From the NCBI GenBank assembly GCA_902702965.1, contig CACRXP010000635.1, positions 155,672 to 219,671 of the forward strand: 64,000 bases of DNA, in the 5' to 3' direction. Shown here in pieces: positions 30,940 through 43,974 of this stretch. The notes under the pieces were generated by a model. That model was given only the letters and a program-made list of their open reading frames with translations, was not told the origin of the DNA and ran no database searches. The first letter of the stretch is position 1. Each line of letters begins with the position of its first letter. A program made the translations under genes and the position numbers. The stretch is from Spirometra erinaceieuropaei (Eukaryota > Platyhelminthes > Cestoda > Diphyllobothriidea > Diphyllobothriidae).

Positions 30940-32937
30940 TTGATGCTGAAATATGTGAACGTTCCTGGACCCCGGTACCCAAAATCTGACCTTAATCAGT
31001 ACAACGTGGATGTCTGCTGTCTGTCCGAAGTTCGACTTCCTGACACAGGCTCTCGAAAAATAAAGATCCCTGGGGCCGAATCACAATTCACCCTGTACCA
31101 CATCGGCCCGCGTGACTCTTCTGGTAGACACGGTGTGGCGATTGCCCTCTCGCAAATAAGCGGACCTCGCGTTACTTGTTTGGAAACCAGCCAATGACCG
31201 GATGGCCTACGTGCGACTGAAAGGTCACTTCACGAACATCTCCCCCGTCTCTGTGAACGCATCAACTTCAGCTGCTGAACAGAGCGACAACGAGGCGTTT
31301 TACTCGCCGTTGCAAGCGTTAGTTGAACGACTCCCTCGCCGCGATCTGCTGATTGTCGCCGGATATTGGAATGGCCGGAAAGTTCACCTCATCCGCGCCA
31401 GAAATGCTATATCCTAGACGCCTCGATGTCGCCAAAAAATCCGGCGAACCAGCACTGTCGAGGCTCTGAGCAGAGAAATCCGGTTCTGTTTTACGATCCG
31501 AGCCGACGGAGAAGGCAGTCACCAATGGTCATCACTGAAAACGCCAGTCTATGGGGCAGCTGAGAAAATCCTTGGATATACCCAACGACGCCGCAGTGAC
31601 TGGATCAGCGGAAGAACCCTACAGCTGTCTGCTCAGAGGGCTCGAGATAGGTCTCGTAATGATGATTCCTTCCGCCAACCTCGAAATATGACGGCAAAGT
31701 CGACCAGGGATGACCGGAGGCGATATTGGGCTGAAATAGCGACCTCAACGGAACAGGTCTCAAACGTTGGTGACACTCAAGAACTCTACCAACTTATCCA
31801 CCAAGTTACTGAGTGACTCAGTGCGCGACGTAAATGGCGGCTTTACTGATGACAACTCGGTCAAAGTCGAGCGTTGGCGTGAGCACTTCAGGAACCACCT
31901 CAATTTCGATATCCAACTCACCACGCCGTCACTCTCTTCTGCAGCGGAGTTCCTTCCCTCTCCAAACTATGCAGTATCATGCGATCCCCCTCCTGAGAGA
32001 GAAGTCGCCTATGCCATACGAAAGCTACGCAATAACAAGGCATCCGGAGAGAACGGTATACCCGCTGGAATCTACAGGTCTTGTGCCGACACCCAGGCGC
32101 CCTGGTTCCATGAGGTGATGGAACAAGCGTGGATAGACGAGGTTGTTCCTGATGACTGGGGCTCAGGCATTCCAGTACCTATCCTCAAGGAGGGAGATAA
32201 GATGCGAGAACTACCGCGGCACAAGTCTTATTGACGTTGCTGCGAAGATCTTCGCTATTGTCCTACTCAGGCGATTCAATACTGTAGGGTAGGCTGATAC
32301 CATACTAACAGACTGGGGTGATTCTAGGACGAGGCCCAATCAGACCTGATTTCGTGCTGGACGTGGATGCGCGGACCAGGCATTCACATTAAGGTGCATT
32401 CTCGAATTCCGCCATAGCTACCAGCAACCGGCGGCCGTCTGCTTTGTTGAATTTGCCGCCGCGTCCGACACCGTCCATCGTGAGTCCCTATGGTGGATAA
32501 AGGCATTAGATAGCGTACCACCAAAAGTCAACGCCATGATCAAGGCCTAGTATTGCCCCACCACTAAGCGAGTCCTGGTCCACAGCAATCTTTCCTAACC
32601 GTTTGGTATTCGGTCTGGCGTTCGACACGGTTGTGTCCTGTCGCTCATTCTGTTCAACTAAGCTATTGACTGGATTCTCGGGAGTGTTTTGCACGAAGGG
32701 GACAGTGCTGAGTTTGCACCCGGACACTTACTGACTGACCTCGACTATGCCGATGATATTGCCTTACTTGTCTTGAGTTTTGGTGATCTGCAGTCTATGG
32801 TGCCACAGGTGAACGTAGTCACTAATTCTGTCGGTTTATCCAAAATGTTGTCAAACTGCATCCCTGACCAGGAGAAGACACCTCTCGGCTTCTGGCATGA
32901 GCACTTCACCCACACACTACCACACTATCTGGTGTAG
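30940..32937 (+). mobile_element. RTE/SR2-like non-LTR retrotransposon, decayed copy (endonuclease and reverse transcriptase)
   Basis: An APE-type endonuclease start is visible at 30985-31195 (LNQYNVDVCCLSEVRLPDTG, then SGRHGVAIALS), with a further piece at 31355-31375 (LIVAGYWNG). The RT follows. 31767-32234 has REVAYAIRKLRNNKASGENGIPAGIY and VPDDWGSGIPVPILKEGDK. 32390-32500 keeps a palm-like region. 32689-32937 has the box LTDLDYADDIALLVLSFGDL with YADD. Many stops and frameshifts break it. The same family, better preserved, occurs at 51760-52745 (-), where the homologous text reads LTDLDYADDIALLASSFGDL. RTE assignment rests on the FNCAIDWIL/YADDIALL context typical of schistosome SR2-type elements. 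Confidence 0.75.
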
Positions 32938-33639
32938 CAGAACGATAGGATCCAGCCCATTCAGGACTGGATTAGAGGCCAAGCAAGTTGAGCACTAGCC
33001 AGCCCTTCCATTAGGTTATGGTTAGGCGGCTTTTGGCCGACCTGAACTAGGAGGACGATGTGGCTTTCTCTTCTGACGTGCCAACTAGTCTGAAAATGCT
33101 GAGGCAATATGTAATCGTTAGCCGGGTTATCTGGCTACAACTCCGCTAGCGGTCAAAGGATTGTGCAGACATCGTCATCCGTCAGTTAGACAGTCGTGAA
33201 TGACGATATCCACCGTGTCCCACGGCGTCGAGGACGCAGGATAAAGACTTGGGGGAGAACAACAGAAGTGTCGGGTTGAAGTGGTGCATTTGACACTGGT
33301 TCAAGTAGGCATCGCAGACAGCAGGTGGCGCACTCGACAATAAACCAAACAGAAAGAACGGATACTAAGAACGACTTTCCCGTTACTATCGACCCATCCA
33401 AACAAATATGCAGGCCTACCGAGCTGGCACGCAAATGAGATAACACTGTTTTATTAAATGACGAAGGCACGTCACACCAGGGCAGTTCGGGTTACCTCTA
33501 CAAATGTTTCAGTCTGCGGTCCAGGTAGAAAAGCGGACCCAAGGGAAAATTAGTTACAAGGTCTTAGAAGGACCGACTTACTTCTTATATGGAATATGCT
33601 GACCTCAGTAGCAAAACTTAACTTGGTACAGCAGTGATC

Positions 33640-34210
33640 ATGCCTTATCTAGCCAGCTCCGATGTCGCGAATGGCAAATCTCCTCGGACGCCTTGAGACA
33701 GCCTCACCGTGTTGTCGCAAGTGCTGACTGCCTCGTTCGAAACCAAGTCATTGTACTTCGCTCGAAGAATGGTGCTCAGGAGTGGTGGTCAAACGTCTCC
33801 AACATTCGCTTACCCTTCATGTGCTCAGCCCAAAATTCACAACCTTCTGGAACTGACCGGACGGATACCCGGTAAACACAGATCTTTGTAACGACGGTGT
33901 CGCGCAAGATCCACAGATACCTGCCAAGAACTCCGAAAACCCCGCGAACAGCATCAACTGAGGAGATCGCTTTGTCCTCACTCCTCCCATTCGGTAACAG
34001 CCTTGCCCGAGTAACTTGAAAGCATTTACTCCAAGTTGACAGCCACTAACCGCAAGGGGTGTCTTCTCTGGTCAGGGATGCAGCCCGAAAACACTGTTCT
34101 TTCCTGCATATGTGTATAAATCGACCGCTTCGGTGACCTCATTAAACCACGGCACTACAGTCTGCAAGTCATCAAAGCTTTACGCCAGCAGGGAGATATT
34201 GTGAGCGTAG
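33640..34210 (-). mobile_element. RTE/SR2-like 3' fragment, opposite orientation
   Basis: The plus-strand text (for example GTTGTCGCAAGTGCTGACTG, GGTGGTCAAACG) parallels 51980-52540, which is the reverse complement of the SR2-like RT C-terminal region. This is therefore a minus-strand fragment about 0.7 kb downstream of, and inverted relative to, the copy at 30940-32937. No open frame remains. Confidence 0.6.
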
Positions 34211-34219
34211 TCAAAGCCG

Positions 34220-37200
34220 GTGTCAAGGTGCAGATAAAACACCACCAAAACCGTGTAGGACCCTCCAGAGAGTTCAGTCAACGGCGTAGTTTAATACGCT
34301 TGGCCGCAAAAGATCAGCGGACACTGGAAGTGTTTGGCAGCGAGGACCTACTAACCTTCCTAGGCTTCTTAGCCTCAGACAACAGTCTTACATAGGACGG
34401 TAGAAGGCGCTGATTACCGAGGTTTTTACACGAGCTTACTTTTTTCCTTTGGTTGCATCCAGCAAACCTAGGCGAAAACAAAAAGGCGAACTTGGCATGT
34501 TCGCGTTTGCGGAAGTGTCCAATCGACAGGTTGAGCAGGGGGAGGGGGGGAGAATCGCATACGACTGCCTCCCAGCCAGCCATGATTGCGAGACGAGATA
34601 TGGGCAAATACTCTGTCATAGAACAAATAAATCAGAGATGGGCATTCTTGCTCCCTTTGACGTTGCCAGAAAGGCTTTTGTCTGGTTAGAAAGTACTAGC
34701 ATGCATCAGCTTGCTGCAAAAAAATTGGTGGACAATGTGCGACAGCGGGGAACGGCATGTGGGACATGTGGCGGTCACTCTTTCGGAGTCGGCTACCACA
34801 CAAAAGCCTCCGACTGGCACATTATTAAACGGTAGAGATTCGTACATCTCCCCTAGACGCTCCCCATTAAAGGTCTGTCGTTTGTGTTCCACGTGTGCAA
34901 TCGGCGTGGCCATTAATTTTGCGGCGAGCCTTGGCGGTTCGGTTCGTCCACCAGTCATAGCCGCTCATGCTGAGCGTCTGGCGCCAAAGCCAGCATGAGC
35001 ATTGCTGACTTGCCCAGACGCACTGGTCGCCAGCCCGGTTCACGGAACGTGTTTCGCGCAGTTTACCCAACTTATCCTTCCGTTCTATGCACAATGCAAT
35101 TACCCGAGCAGGATCTAATTTCTCACCATGAGGGCTTGGGCTAAGTCAGCGGGCAATACATATTTAGTAGCTTGGGCTATTACGATAGACAGGTAGATGG
35201 ATGCTACCAAGAGTGCCACAGTCAATATATGAAAACAGCACAAGAGCAAAGCAACACGACTTCTAACAAACTGGCTCAAGGATGCATGCATGCAAGCGAT
35301 TAAGACCCATGAGCATCAATTACAAGGCCTCTCATATTGGCACCTTGATCATAAATAAGTTAAAATGAAGGAACGAATGGCCGCTAAAAAAAATAACGTT
35401 TGAAGTCGGATTTTGGGCATATACACGTATCACGGGAGAGGCCGGATGAGATGGACCGATATATATGCAGTACGCTGACTTAAGTGAAAATGAGCATTTA
35501 TTGTGAGGAATTAAATGGTAGATAAAATGCTACTTAGATGACGGTGCACCGGCATGCGTCTTGACGACCAAATCTCATTAGATCATAAACTGGCGTTGCT
35601 CAGAACTTAGAAGCAGCCACTGCACATTCCTCAAAATAAGGCATTTGCAGTGTTGTAAAAGTTTTAAGGGGGAAATTATAAACGTAGAATATATCCCAGG
35701 GCCGCTGAGTAAGATTGTTGGAACAAGTGGACAATTTTGCTTACCTATCGGCATTACTACCGTAACACGCATGTTAATTCAGGGGCCGAATGAAAAAAAT
35801 TCCCAGGGAAACAAGTCTGAAACACGCAATTTGCCGACATGTCGAATCGAAAGTAGAAAACGAAGCCGAAACAGAAGTAAGCAATAAAACTACTCACAGT
35901 CATTTCGCGGGTGCCGATTAAGTTCGCTTGCAGCGACGTAAAACAAACACGAGTGCAGTAACTACATCGTTTTTTAACTAGACGCTAGTATAGCACAGGG
36001 AGTCCAAAATTATAGAAACAGCTTAAGACAAAGTCAAATAAAAGATAAGCTGCGACACGCCCAAGCCTGGCCTTCAGGGAGTAGAAAGTTAAATGTCAAA
36101 TCCCCAAAGTTCGCCCAGTGTGTAGGATAATGGTGGATCTCAGAGTCGGAGTTCGAGCATGCAAAGGTCTTCGTAGTTTAATATCTTTTGTTTAAGAAAC
36201 AGCTGGGTGTAAAACGAAAATTAGGTATTTAGACACATAACAGAAGCCTGGAAAAGCAAGAGTTGATGGAGGAGTTCTATGCAGTGCTGAGCACAGCTCA
36301 AATGAATAAAAAAGGTTCGGTAGGGTGAACAGAAACGCGAAACTGGAAATCAGAAGGCACAGCCTTGCCTTCCTTCAGAAGCGGCCCCATAGATGCCATG
36401 AAGTCCAATGAATCACAAAGCAACCAACAAACGGGAAAAACAATTCCGGGTCTCTCTAAAACACAAGAACTATATTGTCCTGAATTGGTTCAGTCGCTTT
36501 ACTCGTTCGTGGCCACCATTACTGATGATTAAGCATATCTAGAGGACCATCTGTTTTTCAAAGCAGATGATTTGCGTGATTCGAATCCATATTATTCGCC
36601 TTGTAGCGGCTCCAGCACCTTAGTCAACGTGCCGGCACATCTGGGACAAAAGCCACTTACCACTTATCTCTTGGTATAATTCTGGACTCGTTGCCAATTT
36701 TCAGCTATTTGGTGGACCACTCTTCGGCCATGAGGGGGTTTCGTTCGGTTTGTCGTGAGATGAAGTAAGTGGGAAGTAGCTGACGGATAGAGTCCTTCAA
36801 TCCCCTGCTACAACTGTCAGGGACGATGTGAATTCGACGGGGGCGTTGTATTCGCCCAAATTTGTTTATAACAAGCATGTCATTTTGGATGTTTAAGTGG
36901 AAAGTTTAAACGTAATGAGAGGTGACATATTGATAATCTTCTAGCAAGATGTTGTCCTTAGAAACCCCGCTTTCGACCGCACCATAATTAATGCGACCGG
37001 GGGATTTTATGAAACGACCCAGCTGGACAAAAATCTGACCGCAGGCAATCGTATACGAACAATTAATTTCAGGATGAGCTATGTGGCAACAGCACGACAT
37101 ATGAACCCCAAGGAATTCAGCCAAACTAAACGAGCTAAGCTTGCTTTTCCATATATCGTAGAAGCAATTTAAAATACGGACGACAGAATGGGCCGTATGC

Positions 37201-38640
37201 AGACTGAAGTTATTGTGTAGTTCAATATCGAACGCCAAAATAATGGAGACGCAGACTAGACAGCCTTTCGCCTCTACATTGAAGCCTCTGGCAACGGGGC
37301 ATATGACAGCCTCCAGTTCTAACTCCAATGCTCCATATTTCGTCAGCCAACCAGGTTTTCCAATGCCATAACGTGAGGTTTCTGCTCAGAGACTATTCGT
37401 TGAAGCAGATAAGTTCCTTAAAGATACTTGGTCAGTTAGTTTAGTAGCTTTCTAGACAGCGGCCACTAGTTCTCGCATTTGCTTCGAAATTTTATGTCCT
37501 TATACTCGTCAGGCGGTCAGTGTCACTTTGAAGATTGCATAGAAGTAGTGCATCGAAGACGTAAGGACTGTTTTGTAAAAGAAATCCTCGGCTGACTTGA
37601 ATAATGTGTCAACTTTTTATTTTGAGATTCGTTTTACAGTTGTGCTCTTACTCTTTCAGTTTCCTCATCAGGTATCGCATTTCCGCTTTTTTCGCTTCGC
37701 AATCCTGCTTAAACTTTGGACTTACACCTCGAAGAAAAGACATTCTTTGTAGCAGGGTCTGCTTAGCGCTTCGGTTTCTATGATAATTGTTGATCGTCTT
37801 GGTCGCTAATTCAAACTGTGCGTTGGCCTAACCTTCCCTATTCTATAGGCTTTTGAATTGTTTGACAATTCACCGCCGGTTAGCAAGGCTATAGCCTACC
37901 CTCGAAGAGTACCTTAGCCAAATTTCATTTTTACCCTCGGAAATGTTGACGTTGGTTCCGCGACTTCTTTTTTACCGCATTTTATGCGATTAAGCTGAGT
38001 GTCTACTGTGGTCGTATTATAAATCCCAACTTACCGAGGATAAGTTTCCATTTTGATCACTGCACTGCCCCCTGGCCTTGCAGTATCAAAACCCGTAAAA
38101 ATTTGATCATCCTTATGGTAATAGCATTTTTAAGCTTTTTGCCGTGTTGCCCATTGCGAAATCCAATCTTCGTTCCGCTGAAGGTTTTCCCTTTTTGACT
38201 TGGTTTTCATACGCACGGTGTGCCGATATTTCGTTCATATTACCCAACTAAAAACACCCAGTGGCCTTTCACAGGCCTCCTGGCAGTCACCGTCCGCTGA
38301 TTTATGTGCATGCTGGCGGTCTCAGTAGACTATGGGTTTGTGGACTGTACAGAGGTACATGAAGCTGCTGCACTTGCGCGAGTTCTTCAGTCCTTTTGTC
38401 CCAGCCCTGCAGTGTGCAACCTGTTCTAACGACTTTGTTTTTTGTCATTTATGTTTTCTTACGAAATTGTGCTTGGCAAGTCCCTACTTTCTTTGGGAGA
38501 CGTGTTTTGCCTACTCAGTTATTCTCAAGGTTTTGTATAATGAGCGTGGGCTTAATTGGGTTGTGCTGCATAAGCACTGTCATTAGTTCAGGGTGGAGAT
38601 CGAGGTTGCCTTCTTATCTTCTGACTCGTGTGTTAAGACC
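34220..38640. other. No recognisable gene
   Basis: The longest frames are 34449-34835 (+, 128 residues, with a CGTCGGH stretch but no zinc-finger spacing), 36906-37328 (-, 140 residues) and 38332-38586 (+). None shows a domain or a convincing splice context. There is an AT-rich stretch around 37400-38100. Confidence 0.35.
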
Positions 38641-38648
38641 AACAGCCC

Positions 38649-38790
38649 TGTGGCTCAGTGTCTAGGGGCGCCGGACTTCTATCCAACAGTTCGCGGGATC
38701 GAGCCCCAGGTGTCATGCATCCCGGGGATGGGTATAGCTGGTTGATGACGACTAACAAGCCAGAAACGGCCACAACTTCCCGGCATCTGT
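38649..38790 (+). repeat. tRNA-derived SINE copy with body
   Basis: An A-box-like TGGCTCAGTGTCTAGGGG (38651-38668) and a B-box-like GGGATCGAGCCCC (38695-38707), about 32 bases apart. A body (GGTATAGCTGGTTGATGACG ... CAGAAACGGCCAC) follows that recurs without a head at 12837-12890 (-) and 13224-13300 (+). It sits just upstream of a CR1-like copy. It is not a tRNA gene: the arms around the boxes do not pair into a cloverleaf that I can see. Confidence 0.55.
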
Positions 38791-38825
38791 CGTGGAAAAA
38801 AGCTGCAGAACCTCAACAAAGCAAA

Positions 38826-40465
38826 GTCGCCGGATTCGGGCAATATACCGGTCAAATTCTTGAACAATTTGGCAAACGAACTCTCTAGCTCATTAACGCA
38901 ACGTTTCATTCGTCATTTGAATAAGGAAGGCTGTCAGTTGAATTGGAGGCATCAAATATCCACTCGATATATAAGGGTAGGACTCGAAATAACGCTAACA
39001 GATATCGACCCATTATTCTCACACGCATCTGCTGTAAAGTGATGGAAATCATATTAAGAAGGCAAAAACGAAGTTCCTGGAGGGGAACCACCTACTATTC
39101 GGGCTTCAGTACGGCTTCAGACAGAACCGCTCATGTATTTCCGGTTTATAACTCTCGACTCAGCCGTGAACTCATACACTGGACGAGGATAGTAGGGTCG
39201 ATGTCACCCACGCGGACTTCGAGAACGAGTTCGACAGCGTCCCACAAAAACGCCTAATCCACAAACTCTCAGTCACTGGGATAAGAGGAGAGTTGCCTAT
39301 ACGAATCGCAGACTCTATTACATGGAGACCACAAACCGTGTGTGTTGATGTTTCGAAGTCAACTCCTGCCCCCGTTCTAAGCAGTGTCCCCAGGGCACAA
39401 TCTTAGGGCCGTTGCCACTTCTAGTGTACATTAACGACTGCATCGACGACCTGGGATACAACAACGTCGTGTTTGCTGACGATGTTAAACTGTGGAGAGC
39501 CATCAGTTTTGACGCAGACAGACACGAGCTTCAAGAGAGTTTAAACCGGCTAAACAGTTGGTCAGCTCGTTGGCTCCTCGATTATAATATTGACAAAGTG
39601 TGCGGTCCTGAGACTCCGCACCAAGGGGACCGGTAAGGAGGACGACTCCTTCTAATACGTCATCAATGGACAGCCTCTTTCAAACGTTAATGACCAGGAG
39701 GACCTCGGCGTCATAATGACTTCCTACTTTAAACCATCGTTACAGTGTCAAAAGGCAGTCAGACGCGTGAGAGGGGTGTTATTTGAGGAGAGGCGAAGAT
39801 TTGCGCAGATCGATAAGGAAATATTTGGAAAATCCTACGGGCCATTCGTTCGGCACCACTTAGGGCGTGTCGTCCAGGCCCGGCGACCGTGGTTCAAGAA
39901 CGGTTATCAAAAGCTACAAAAGTACTGGTGACGACTACGAAGATGATCATGAATCTTCATCAAATGCCTTACGCAAACCGAAAGACTGAGCTAAATTTGT
40001 TCCCCCTCAATTGCAGGCAACCGCGTGGAGACCTCATTTGAACCTACCGGTTTTTCAGGGGCAATGCGTTTGTCTTAGAATTCTGTGACATTTTCGAATT
40101 GACTGGGACTGACCGTCTACGTTTTTATCCCTTGAAACTGCAGAAGAAGTTAACCCATAGAGACGTTCGACGGAGCGCCTTCTCGCAGAGGGATATTAAA
40201 GCGTGGAACGAAATCCCTGATGCTGCGGTTGATTCCGAAATTGCCGAATCTTTTAAATGCAGGCTAGACGCTCATTTACGGGGAGACTAATTTACATATA
40301 ATAACGATTGTGTTAGTGGTGGCAGTTAGTGCGTGACTCACAAATGCCGATAGCATTCAAATTTCCAGAAATATCGATGTAATAACTGATTCAATTTCCT
40401 TTGTAAGATATGGATAGGGAGCTTAAGCGTGAAAGCCTTATTCCCTTAAGAAACTGACATAACCT
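38826..40465 (+). mobile_element. CR1-like non-LTR retrotransposon, decayed 5'-truncated copy
   Basis: RT fragments follow in order in shifting frames: PDSGNIPVKFLNNLANELS (38826), RNNANRYRPI (38985), FVFNNVVFADDVKLW-like text with FADD at 39466-39500, LNSWSARWLLDYN (39552), then the thumb region. The C-terminal signature is RSAFSQRDIKAWNEIPDAAV and ESFKCRLDAHLRGD, with a stop at 40290. The 3' tail (40291-40465) aligns with the arms of the palindrome at 49661-50098 and with the tail at 43700-43850. It has many stops. Confidence 0.8.
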
Positions 40466-41389
40466 AACTATATCCATTGAGCTGAACGTGCGCAAACTTA
40501 TTTGAGCAATTCACGTTCGATTCTAAAGCAGGCAGTATAGGAAGGCAACTTTCTCTATGACTGATAATCTGGGTTTTGTCATTCACCGGTGAAAGCGACT
40601 GCAATGTTTTCGAGGGAACTCTCGAGCAGGAAATATTGAGCTGTTTACGTAAGCATGCTGGCCGATATGCCTAAAAGTATACATTGACTGTATGGCGGTC
40701 AGGTCATGGTCCAGTGCTCGGGTACGTCCGTTACTCGTTTTGCTGGCGAGGAGTCCGATGCCCAAATCTGTCTGTCGGCGAATATTGTTTCCTCCTGCAA
40801 AGTCTGATCATATAAGCGGACGTTTTCCATGCTTCTGGCAACTTTCTGCGACTTTGTTAATTTATAGACCTGCCCTGAGAATCTTTCGAGCATAAACGAA
40901 TGGAGCGGTAAGAGGGTTGTTTGCACAATGAAAGTGACGAGTAGACTTCAAAGGCTTCTTAATCCTAGTCTCAGCGTCTCCTTCAAATGTGGAGTATTGA
41001 TTCAGGAGGCTCAATACGGATGGGAGTGTTTCAGGCAAGTGAACATTAAAAGTCGTCTTCGTCAGGAACGCGGTGGGATCTGAGGTACAGGAATATGTCA
41101 AAAGCCGCATGAGTCCGTGGATATCTGAGTGGATATTTCGAAGGTTGACTAACATGGGATCCACTCGCGAGATTTTTCAAAACATGTCTTCTCCACCAAG
41201 ATGGCGATTATTATTTCGAAAATTTGGTACCGGGTCTTATGACCGTAAAATGTGCAGCGGTAACATTGGGAAACCACAGATCAGACTAACTGCGTTGTCA
41301 GTTCATGCTGTAAAAGTACGTCGTCTTTTTACTCAAAGCTAGTGGCCTCCCGGACTCTAACGTTGATAACGAACAAGAAGGCGCCGTAA

Positions 41390-41561
41390 GTCGAATTATA
41401 TTGAAGACGAAGTACGCCAAGCTTGAAGTGCGGGCGAACTTCTCCCACCGGATGATTGAGAATTGGAACAAACTACCTGATTCAGTCGTTCCAGCGGGAA
41501 GCGCTAAGACATTTAAACGAAAACCTGATGGCATTTTTTATGATGGCCATCTATTTGCTTG
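41390..41561 (+). pseudogene. Non-LTR retrotransposon C-terminal fragment
   Basis: The translation KYAKLEVRANFSHRMIENWN, with KLPDSVV and KTFKRK after it, is the conserved ending of CR1-type RT proteins in this window (compare FSNRVVEPWNNLPETVV at 43575-43620 and FSQRVVRPWNLIPSEMV at 51540-51590). Only this tail remains. Confidence 0.6.
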
Positions 41562-42048
41562 ATAGGAACTGATAAAAGTTACCCACATATCTACTTTAAC
41601 ATCTAATAATAATTCTATTGAATGCCAGTTTACAGGCGTTGTCAGGGAAGCGTTAAACACAAATCCGGCTAGCAGTGAAATAAAAACTCCCGTGGAAAGG
41701 AATAAAAATATAGTTGATGGTGGTTTTTATGGTTTGGAGTGTTCAGGGAGGGGTTGTACGGTATCGGAGATTATCAGACGCCAATTCCTTTCATGAGGAT
41801 GGGGATAGTAAAAACAGAGGCGCCGAAGAACAGTTATTGCTGTTGGCCAACGAAATTGTCCCTGGTGAGAACGGCTTTAGTGTTCAGAGACCACAAACGC
41901 CATCCCCACGGTACAGTCGATCAGTGAATTCCGCTCCCAAAATTTGTGGGAGATTTTCTGGATGCAAAAATCGAGTAATAGTTCTCTTAAATAAAGGATA
42001 ATTTTGCAGAATTTTCACACTCCTGGGTAGTTTTTTCCAAATGACGGT

Positions 42049-43850
42049 TTGGAGATATCGGACAGTACAAATAAAGCTGAGCATTTTTCTCAATATTTCC
42101 AATCCGTTTTCACAGGAGACGCAGACTTTATTCCAACTAGTTCCGCGAACATGGGAGATCCCACTATCGAAGATATCTTGTTTCGAGAATCAACGATTTT
42201 GGAAGAACTAAAAAGCTTGAAGGAATGTAAATCTCCCGGTCCGGACGAGATCCCAGCAAAGCTGCTTTTCGAGCTTGCCCGAGAGCTGGCCAAACCACTG
42301 TCCTTTCTGTGCCAGGAATCGTTCGATGCTGGAATCCTTCCCACAGACTGGAAGACGGCCCACATTACACCCCTTTACAAAAGCGGTAGTCGTGCTCTTG
42401 CAACGAACTACAGACCCGTCAGTCTGACATCAATCTGCTGCAAAGTGATGGAGAAAATCATCAAAAAGGAGTTGATGACTAATCTGGAAAGTCACAATCG
42501 CTTGTCCAATGCACAATTTGATTTCCGTAGGGAAAGATCATGTGTAACGAACTTGCTACATACAATGCAAAGTTGCACAAGAGCACTGGACGCAAAACAC
42601 ACTGTGCACGTGGCCTATATTGATTTCCGGAAGGCGTTCGACAGTGTCCCGCACCAGCGTCTCCTGCACAAGTTGAGAATAATGGGCATCGGCGGCAAAC
42701 TTCTCAAATGGATCGAGAACTTCCTCATCGGCCGTCCCCAAATTGTCTGCGTAGAAAGAGAGCAATCAAGGCGCACTTTCATAGAGAGTGGAGTCCCACA
42801 AGGCTCGGTGCTCGGACCAACCCTCTTTTTTCTTGTTCATCAATGATTGTGTAGATGGTTTGGACTGTGATAATGCCATGTTTGCGGATGACATAAAAAT
42901 CTGGAAAGTTATCCAGAATGCTACCGATGAGACCAACTTCCAAGAAAATCTTTGTCGATTGGACGAGTGGTTCCGCAGATGGCTCTTATCCTTCAATTTG
43001 ACCAAATGTACCATACTGCACCTCGGAAATCAGACCCCTAGTACGCGGCAATACTATCTGAACGGAATACCACTTCGAGAAGCAGAAACGCAGAAAGATC
43101 TCAGAGTCTGGGTTGCAGACAGCCTTAAGCCTTCTACGCAATGTTGTAAGACGGCCAAGGCCGCAACTTCAATGCTATATGCCATCAAGCGGGCATTCGC
43201 AGTTTTCGATGAAGACTGCTTCTCCAAAGTCTTCGGCACGTTTGTAAGGCCGCACATCGAATATGCAATTCAGGCCTGGAGACCATGGACACATCAGGAT
43301 TACAATATGCTCGAAAGGGTGCAGAGGCGAGCCACAAAATTAGTGAGAGGTCAAAGTGCACTGCCATACGAGATCCGCTTAACTAACCTTAATCTCTATC
43401 CTCTGAGTTATAGGCAGTTGCGCGGAGACTTGATACAAACTTTCCGTATCGTGCGTGGCTTGGACTGCGCCCTTCGGTGCGATGAATTTTTCCAACTCGC
43501 CACAACAACTAACCACCGGGGACATCCCTTCAAGCTACGTGTGCCCCAGTGTTGATTGAATGTGAGAAAATATTTCTTCTCCAACCGTGTCGTGGAACCG
43601 TGGAATAATCTGCCCGAGACGGTTGTCAGGTCTCAATCTGTGGCGACATTTAAATGCAGACTCGACAGACATATGCTACAGCACCAAGCGGACTATGTGA
43701 CTTTTTAGCCATGAGTCCAGTGTCATATGTGAATCAATGCCTGCATACGCCTACTGCTGTAATTTCTTCACATTCTGCTAATTTATCGATTTTTTATGTA
43801 CAAATAGGGAGTTCAAAGGCGTAAGACTATTTCCCTCAAAGACACTGACT
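42049..43850 (+). mobile_element. CR1-like non-LTR retrotransposon, best preserved copy (reverse transcriptase and 3' end)
   Basis: The RT domain is nearly continuous: SPGPDEIPAKLL, WKTAHITPLYKSG, NYRPVSLTSICCKVMEKII, VAYIDFRKAFDSVPHQRLL (motif A Asp), SGVPQGSVLGP, then DNAMFADDIKIW (FADD catalytic box). The thumb region runs to FKLRVPQC with a stop at 43555. A further FSNRVVEPWNNLPETVV and TFKCRLDRH lie just beyond in frame after that stop. The frame changes once at a T6 run near 42826, so a single indel separates the two long frames 42049-42846 and 42788-43555. The 5' part (ORF1, endonuclease) is missing. The tail ends near 43850 with short GACT repeats. It is the youngest-looking retroelement in the window. 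Confidence 0.92.
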
Positions 43851-43974
43851 GACTGAAATGGCAATTGCATTTACGGAAAAGAACCGACGATATTTAACAG
43901 GACGTGCCAGAGGAGGAAATAAAAAGACCTCACGGTGACTGTTATGTCGGGGTTGCACATGATGTCTTAAAGTA

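Noticed and set aside
34449..34835. 128-residue plus-strand frame as a zinc-binding protein (CGTCGGH stretch)
   Set aside because: No regular zinc-finger spacing, no splice context, and it overlaps other frames of equal quality.
36906..37328. 140-residue minus-strand frame as a gene
   Set aside because: Several cysteines and hydrophobic stretches but no recognisable domain; similar frames arise by chance in this AT-rich region.
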